A stretch of 20,611 nucleotides of DNA from Bodo saltans (Eukaryota > Euglenozoa > Kinetoplastea > Eubodonida > Bodonidae): contig CYKH01001325.1 of the NCBI GenBank assembly GCA_001460835.1, positions 1 through 20,611 on the forward strand, given 5' to 3'. Below are positions 16,327 to 20,611 of the stretch, in pieces; positions within the stretch are counted from its first letter, which is position 1, and each line of letters starts with the position of its first letter. The position numbers and the translations under genes are program-made. Under the pieces are notes generated by a model that ran no database searches, was not told where the DNA came from, and saw only the letters and a list, made by a program, of their open reading frames with translations.

Positions 16327-16366
16327 TGGTGGTCGTGCTGTTGTGGTAGAGCATCACGCGGCGTGA
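16270..16366 (+). other. Probable C-terminal frameshift of the THUMP methyltransferase
   Basis: After VLLTVEGKLL the annotated frame gives a Cys-rich tail and stops at 16324-16326. The frame one base on continues with WLHPYVFVLDALEGGSGGR and ends at a TGA at 16364-16366. That alternative looks like the last beta strands of THUMPD3-type domains, where a strand, a Gly-Gly turn and a strand close the fold. The shift would fall at the T4 run 16277-16280, as if one T were extra. Confidence 0.5.
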
Positions 16367-16473
16367 GTGTCACGCGGAAATTCGTCTTCGTTTTTTACCT
16401 TAGCTACTTTGGTAATTTTTGATGCTGTGTAATCACGTCTATTTGGTTCGCTACCTAAGCCAAAATGACCATG

Positions 16474-16499
16474 TTCTCTTCTTTTTTCCTTATCCATAG
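16474..16499 (+). promoter_or_regulatory. Trans-splice acceptor signal for the receptor-like kinase gene
   Basis: A textbook tract, TTCTCTTCTTTTTTCCTTATCCATAG, ends in AG at 16498-16499. The first ATG beyond it is at 16605. Confidence 0.7.
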
Positions 16500-16604
16500 T
16501 CATTCAAAACGGTGCTCAGCACCTCCCAAGTACAAAATCATTCGTTCGTTGGCTTGGGCGTTGATTTGCACTACTTCGTGGTAAAGGCACATATTTTGAT
16601 TCCT

Positions 16605-19600
16605 ATGGTATCTTCAACAAGATGTCGTTCGCCTGCGACAGCCTGTGATCGTAGCAAAATGTTTAGGTCTCTTGCACCGCAGCGAGCAGCACAATTTATT
16701 TGGCACCTTGGCCTTTTGTTGACCTTCCTATCGTTAGTGACCACGCCCACCTTAGTCGATGCACAATTTAACTTTCAAGCCCCGCTCGATGACTACGCAG
16801 CGGACGACGCCAATGCGTGGGTGATCAACGGCAAACTTGTGGTACTCGGTGGGACACTGACGTCTACTAACGAGCCGTACTACAACGGAATTTTTGCTGC
16901 TCCTGGCCCTCGCCAGGCATTTAAAGAGCTAAGCTCGACGCCACTTTCGTTCGCTGCCATTGGTCCGGGATTTAGTGTTGCGGATCAAATTCAAGGAAGA
17001 GTAATTGTGTGCTACAGCGGGTCATTGAATTCCTCTACTTCGATTGTGCGGAACTGCGAGGGAGTCAAAATACCAACTGGTAGTGATGCAGATGGAGCAT
17101 GGGAAACATGTTACCCCGCCAACAACGTCCCAAGGTACGGCGCGACCGTTGTAGCTACTCGCACGTACATCTACGTGATTGGTGGGAACGCAGTTGGTAC
17201 TGGTGCTTACGAACCTTCTTACGAGCGTGCGTTGCTGGTTGATGCATGCAAAATGAATGCTGCCTGGGATGCGGCAATTAACTTCACGGCGCAGATAACC
17301 ATTAGTGGCTCGTCTGGTGTTGTTGGCAGTCCATTCTCCGCCGACGCGTTTCCAACACCGCAAACTGTGATGACTCAATATCTGTACATTTATGGTGTGC
17401 AGAATAGCGGAGAGCCAGCGGTGGCCATCTACACAATTGACAGCAGCACGGGTGTTCCTGGATTTGGTGCAGCCACTTATTTGGCTGCACACGCAGCATA
17501 CACAACGAACATCGGTCAAGCATCGGTCATGTGGGACATCGCCGTATTTCCTCAGTTTATGCCAGTAGGTGAAGTCGGATTATTCCGCCCAAACTACTAC
17601 GTCATACCGTCATCGCTAGGTACTCCTGCAACGCTGAGCACACGTCCTGCAACCGTGGGATATCTCGGTGCAATGTTGGCTCTACCTTTGAGTGGTGGCA
17701 CTGTTTACGCAATCAACGCATTTCAAACCTCTCCTTTTGAAGTACTGAGCTCGAGCCGCTTCACTATTGGGACGCCAGTAGTGCTTGAAATTTCTTCGTC
17801 CGCGACGTTTGCAACCAACGCTGGCCTCAGTGTCATGATCGCAGATTCCGTGTTGTGTGATGCTGTGTGGGCATCGTGTAGCAGCGATAGTGCGGCAATG
17901 AATTGGACCTGTGATACATCGGGCATTAGCAGCTTGCTGCCTTCCACTGGACTGGAGGTGTACGTCTGTTTCGGGTTTGCAGATTCAATCTATGCAACAG
18001 TCTCTCTGACGAGCGGTGCATGCCTCACAAATGGATATGCTTTGCAGACTTCATGGACGGCGTCAAATCCGCAAGATTGTGCACCTCGGAACAAAACTCT
18101 CACGTCGCGGAGTTGGGCGCTTGCAGGCGGTGACCCGATCACAGTGATGCCCCACACAACCACCACCACCACCACGACAACTACCACAACCACTACATTG
18201 GCACCGACAACGACATCAACAACTACAACCACCACAACACTCATGCCGACCACAAGCACCACAACTACGACCACCTCAACAACCCTTCCACCGCCGACCA
18301 CCACAACTCCTGTGCCTACAACAACAACAACCACTGCTTCCACTACAACGACACAAGTGCCCCCAACGACGACTACAACAACAACCACTGATGGTCCTAC
18401 CACCACGACAACTACTGAAGTGCCTACAACAACCACATCAACAACAACGACAACGACGACGACAGAGGCGCCAACCACCACCACCACCTCTCAGGCACCG
18501 ACCACTTCGTCGACTGCGCTTGTCACGACCACCACTACTGCTGCGACTACTACGTCAACAACGACAGCCGCACCAACGTCATCGACGACAACTTCAACTA
18601 CCATTCCCAGCACGTCGACAACGTCAGCAGCTCCGACTACTACGTCAACAGAAGTTCCTCCCGATACGCCTGCACCTCCAGCAAATGGACTGAGCACGTT
18701 TACCATCAGCATGATTGCTATTGGGAGTGTGGTAGGTCTCGCGGTAGCTCTGGTGATTGTGCGACGATGCTGCTGCACTCGTTATTGCAAGGACTCGTTT
18801 GACGACGACGACAACGGTCTTGGTGACGATGAAAGATTCGGACAGTACCGTCTGAAGGACAAGATCGCCCATGGAGGCCAGGGCACTGTGTATCTCATTG
18901 AGCGTCGCCACGACAAACAGGAATTTGCGCTCAAGTTTATTGTTTGCCACGATAACAACGATCGAATGGCTGCGTTGAGAGAGTTTGAAATGATGCAGTC
19001 GTGCAAAGGTCACTCCAACATGATCGAGCTCGTCGACATGTTCATGAACTGGGAGGAGGACGATGCTGAGGCCGAGGCTGCGGAGAAACGAGCTTCTCAG
19101 GGCCCGCCACCTCTTCGTACATCGAACCCAAACAGCACAGAACTCGGAACGGTGAATGACCCTAACCTCCCACTTCTGCAGCAGTCTCCTGCAGATGACA
19201 CCGCGGCACTTGCTAGCCTGACCCACGCACCTCGATTCGTCGCCATCGTGACGGAGTACTACCCCGCTGGCAGCCTGCAGAAGTACATCCTCAGCCGCAC
19301 GCAGCCAATCCCAGAGGTGCTGATCTGGTCGAGCATGTTCCAGATAGCGAACCTTCTGCACTTCCTGCACACACGATCACCCCCAGTGTTGCATCAAGAC
19401 ATCAAACCCGAGAACGTGTTGATCGACTTGAAGCTGAACCGTCTCGTCGTCACGGATTTTGGTCTTGCGGCGAAGATGATGCCGAACTTCAAGGGGAAAT
19501 GCAACGGCACTCGGTTCTTCATGTCCCCAGAAGCGAACACTGGGAGCCCAACTGAGAAGACAGACATTTGGGCTCTTGGGTGCGTGCTGTATGTCCTTTG

Positions 19601-19832
19601 TAATCGTAGCGCCGCGGTGGACAGGAACGACGGGTACTTCTTCAACAAAGTACGCAACATAGAATTCGAAGACGAGATTGTCCATGAAATCGAAGAATTA
19701 GGATACTCCTACGCTCTCGCAGACATGTGCGTGAACATGCTGAAGCTGAAGGTCGACGAGCGGCTTTCCGCGGAGGAGGTGATTATGTGGTGCCAGCGAG
19801 AGTGCTCTGACTTAGACAAGGCGAAATTCTGA
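16605..19832 (+). CDS. Receptor-like protein kinase: kelch-like ectodomain, Thr-rich stalk, HQD kinase
   Basis: The 1075-residue type I membrane protein starts with a signal anchor-like stretch (about 31-45, likely cleavage after VDA near 53). The ectodomain has kelch-like repeats, such as AWVINGKLVVLGGT and RYGATVVATRTYIYVIGGN. A Thr-rich stalk spans about 518-688, one membrane helix 699-719 (FTISMIAIGSVVGLAVALVIV), and a basic/Cys-rich RRCCCTRYC border follows. The intracellular kinase domain begins near 745: Gly loop AHGGQGTV (755-762), ALK lysine 777, REFEMM helix C, hinge TEYYPAGSL, catalytic HQD at 930-932 with KPEN, DFG at 951-953, GTRFFMSPE activation-segment end, and DIWALGCVLYVLC. 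All catalytic residues are present except that HRD is HQD, so it is non-RD. A polar insert of about 60 residues sits between helix C and the hinge. Substrate specificity looks Ser/Thr, perhaps NEK-related. Ligand unknown. ATG 16659 (MFRSLAP) is an alternative start with a shorter leader. Confidence 0.85.
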   Translation: MVSSTRCRSPATACDRSKMFRSLAPQRAAQFIWHLGLLLTFLSLVTTPTLVDAQFNFQAPLDDYAADDANAWVINGKLVVLGGTLTSTNEPYYNGIFAAPGPRQAFKELSSTPLSFAAIGPGFSVADQIQGRVIVCYSGSLNSSTSIVRNCEGVKIPTGSDADGAWETCYPANNVPRYGATVVATRTYIYVIGGNAVGTGAYEPSYERALLVDACKMNAAWDAAINFTAQITISGSSGVVGSPFSADAFPTPQTVMTQYLYIYGVQNSGEPAVAIYTIDSSTGVPGFGAATYLAAHAAYTTNIGQASVMWDIAVFPQFMPVGEVGLFRPNYYVIPSSLGTPATLSTRPATVGYLGAMLALPLSGGTVYAINAFQTSPFEVLSSSRFTIGTPVVLEISSSATFATNAGLSVMIADSVLCDAVWASCSSDSAAMNWTCDTSGISSLLPSTGLEVYVCFGFADSIYATVSLTSGACLTNGYALQTSWTASNPQDCAPRNKTLTSRSWALAGGDPITVMPHTTTTTTTTTTTTTTLAPTTTSTTTTTTTLMPTTSTTTTTTSTTLPPPTTTTPVPTTTTTTASTTTTQVPPTTTTTTTTDGPTTTTTTEVPTTTTSTTTTTTTTEAPTTTTTSQAPTTSSTALVTTTTTAATTTSTTTAAPTSSTTTSTTIPSTSTTSAAPTTTSTEVPPDTPAPPANGLSTFTISMIAIGSVVGLAVALVIVRRCCCTRYCKDSFDDDDNGLGDDERFGQYRLKDKIAHGGQGTVYLIERRHDKQEFALKFIVCHDNNDRMAALREFEMMQSCKGHSNMIELVDMFMNWEEDDAEAEAAEKRASQGPPPLRTSNPNSTELGTVNDPNLPLLQQSPADDTAALASLTHAPRFVAIVTEYYPAGSLQKYILSRTQPIPEVLIWSSMFQIANLLHFLHTRSPPVLHQDIKPENVLIDLKLNRLVVTDFGLAAKMMPNFKGKCNGTRFFMSPEANTGSPTEKTDIWALGCVLYVLCNRSAAVDRNDGYFFNKVRNIEFEDEIVHEIEELGYSYALADMCVNMLKLKVDERLSAEEVIMWCQRECSDLDKAKF
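18156..18668 (+). repeat. Thr-codon-rich low-complexity tract (mucin-like stalk)
   Basis: About 170 codons are dominated by ACA/ACC/ACG/ACT, interrupted by short APTT, VPTT, PPTT and DGPTT blocks. Mixed use of all four Thr codons suggests selection on the protein, not simple DNA slippage alone. Such tracts are typically O-glycosylated extracellular stalks in other eukaryotes; kinetoplastid surface mucins are comparable. The reverse strand reads as poly-Val, which is an artefact. Confidence 0.85.
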
Positions 19833-20016
19833 TGTTTATCACAACATTCGGGAGAAGAAGAAAAAAGAAGCTCCCAAGCTTCAAGTCTAAATAAACCTGT
19901 CTGACGTGCGTTATCGGTCGCATTACCTATCTGCTTTGTGCATGTAATTTGTGACGGTGAGCCTCTTTTTTTGTGTGTGTCTCCTCACTGTATTTCATCT
20001 TTTGACAATGACGATA

Positions 20017-20045
20017 TTTTTTTTTTTGTGATGTACAAATCCAAG
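20017..20045 (+). promoter_or_regulatory. Trans-splice acceptor signal for the last gene
   Basis: A T11 run at 20017-20027 is followed by CAAATCCAAG, with AG at 20044-20045, and a start codon 13 bases later. Confidence 0.5.
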
Positions 20046-20058
20046 AATTTAATTATTC

Positions 20059-20611
20059 ATGTCACAAGCACTAATGTGGAACTTCGTTGCCTCAATTCAG
20101 CAGACCTTAGACGAAGCGGCTGGCTTGAACAGCGCACAACCTACAACCAGCGAAACACGCGACAACAACACACTTGACACTTCGCCTGAAGTCACCGGTG
20201 GAATTCTTGAGAACCCTGAGCAAGAAGAAGACGATTCACGCCTGGGATCTAGCGAAAGCAGCGAAACCGACGAGTCATCTCTGCCGCATATGGAATCTCA
20301 AATCCATGAAGAAGCTCACAATCGAAGTAATGACGAAGAACATGACAACAGTGAGTCTGCAAAGGACCTTAGGTCGCCTCACGTCACACCGCCGCCGCCA
20401 CAACAACAACTGCTCGCCGATCGTGTGGATGTTGCTAACGGCGACGATGATGATAAATGTGGTACCTCCTCTTCATCTTCCCACGACGCACCAGCACCAG
20501 CAGCAGCGGTCCCAACACCCTCGCCACCACAGCCATCAAACAGGGGGCACAGCGCTACGTCGTCATCGTCTCATCCTCTTCCCTCATCTGATGCGGCCGC
20601 CTCTGCTTCTC
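20059..20611 (+). CDS. Acidic disordered protein, 5' part only
   Basis: The frame from ATG 20059 is open to the end of the window, giving at least 184 codons. The first 23 residues, MSQALMWNFVASIQQTLDEA and following, can form an amphipathic helix of the kind seen at the N-terminus of some golgins and membrane-adaptor proteins. The rest is acidic and Ser-rich (SRLGSSESSETDESS), then Pro/Gln/Ala-rich (TPPPPQQQLL, APAPAAAVPTP), and is probably disordered. The 3' part with any folded domain lies outside. Function cannot be assigned; the golgin idea is a weak inference. A second ATG six codons in is possible but less likely. Confidence 0.7.
   Translation, partial: MSQALMWNFVASIQQTLDEAAGLNSAQPTTSETRDNNTLDTSPEVTGGILENPEQEEDDSRLGSSESSETDESSLPHMESQIHEEAHNRSNDEEHDNSESAKDLRSPHVTPPPPQQQLLADRVDVANGDDDDKCGTSSSSSHDAPAPAAAVPTPSPPQPSNRGHSATSSSSHPLPSSDAAASAS

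Noticed and set aside
17990-18487. Reverse-strand frame rich in poly-Val.
   Set aside because: It is the mirror of the Thr-codon repeat in the kinase stalk (ACN read backwards gives GTN-like codons).
1-20611. tRNA genes, rRNA, CRISPR arrays, transposase or reverse transcriptase genes.
   Set aside because: I found no B-box/A-box pairs, no regular short repeats with spacers, and no mobile-element enzyme motifs on either strand.

Overview
The window looks like a piece of a kinetoplastid nuclear chromosome, most probably from a free-living bodonid such as Bodo saltans (organism name is inference). Ten protein genes lie head to tail on the + strand, none shows an intron, and almost every start codon follows a long pyrimidine tract and a nearby AG. 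That is the layout of polycistronic transcription units resolved by spliced-leader trans-splicing. The first 13 bases also match the 3' end of the kinetoplastid spliced leader (SL) exon exactly, and an ATG follows 24 bases later.

Layout: (1) SL 3' fragment plus a DUF4326 gene (38-637). (2) A small unrecognised gene (857-1303). (3) A ferric reductase/NADPH-oxidase-family membrane oxidoreductase (1522-3995), split by a -1 shift at two A6 runs near 2319-2335. (4) An 854-base intergenic stretch with several hairpins. (5) A cytosolic protein with a C2-like N-terminus and a region resembling the RhoGAP-like domain of OCRL/INPP5B (4850-6532). (6) A secreted-leader, multi-pass membrane protein with a Gln/Pro-rich tail carrying a 252-bp apparently exact tandem duplication (7145-9949). 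(7) A long unrecognised, mostly disordered protein (10428-13031). (8) A myeloid leukemia factor (MLF) family protein (13294-13812). (9) A THUMP-domain RNA guanosine N2-methyltransferase of the THUMPD3 type (14458-16326), probably with a frameshifted C-terminus that should end at 16366. (10) A receptor-like protein kinase with kelch-like ectodomain, Thr-rich mucin-like stalk, one transmembrane helix and an HQD kinase domain (16605-19832). (11) The 5' end of an acidic, disordered protein that runs off the window (20059-end).

The genes do not form one pathway; in kinetoplastids neighbours share transcription, not function. Three encode surface or endomembrane proteins (iron/electron transport, an orphan multi-pass protein, a receptor-like kinase), one acts in tRNA modification, and the rest are regulatory, structural or unknown. 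No tRNA, rRNA, CRISPR array or transposase was seen. The points most worth following are the SL remnant fused to a gene, the receptor-like kinase, the two frameshifts in otherwise well-conserved enzymes, and the hairpin cluster between 4234 and 4581.
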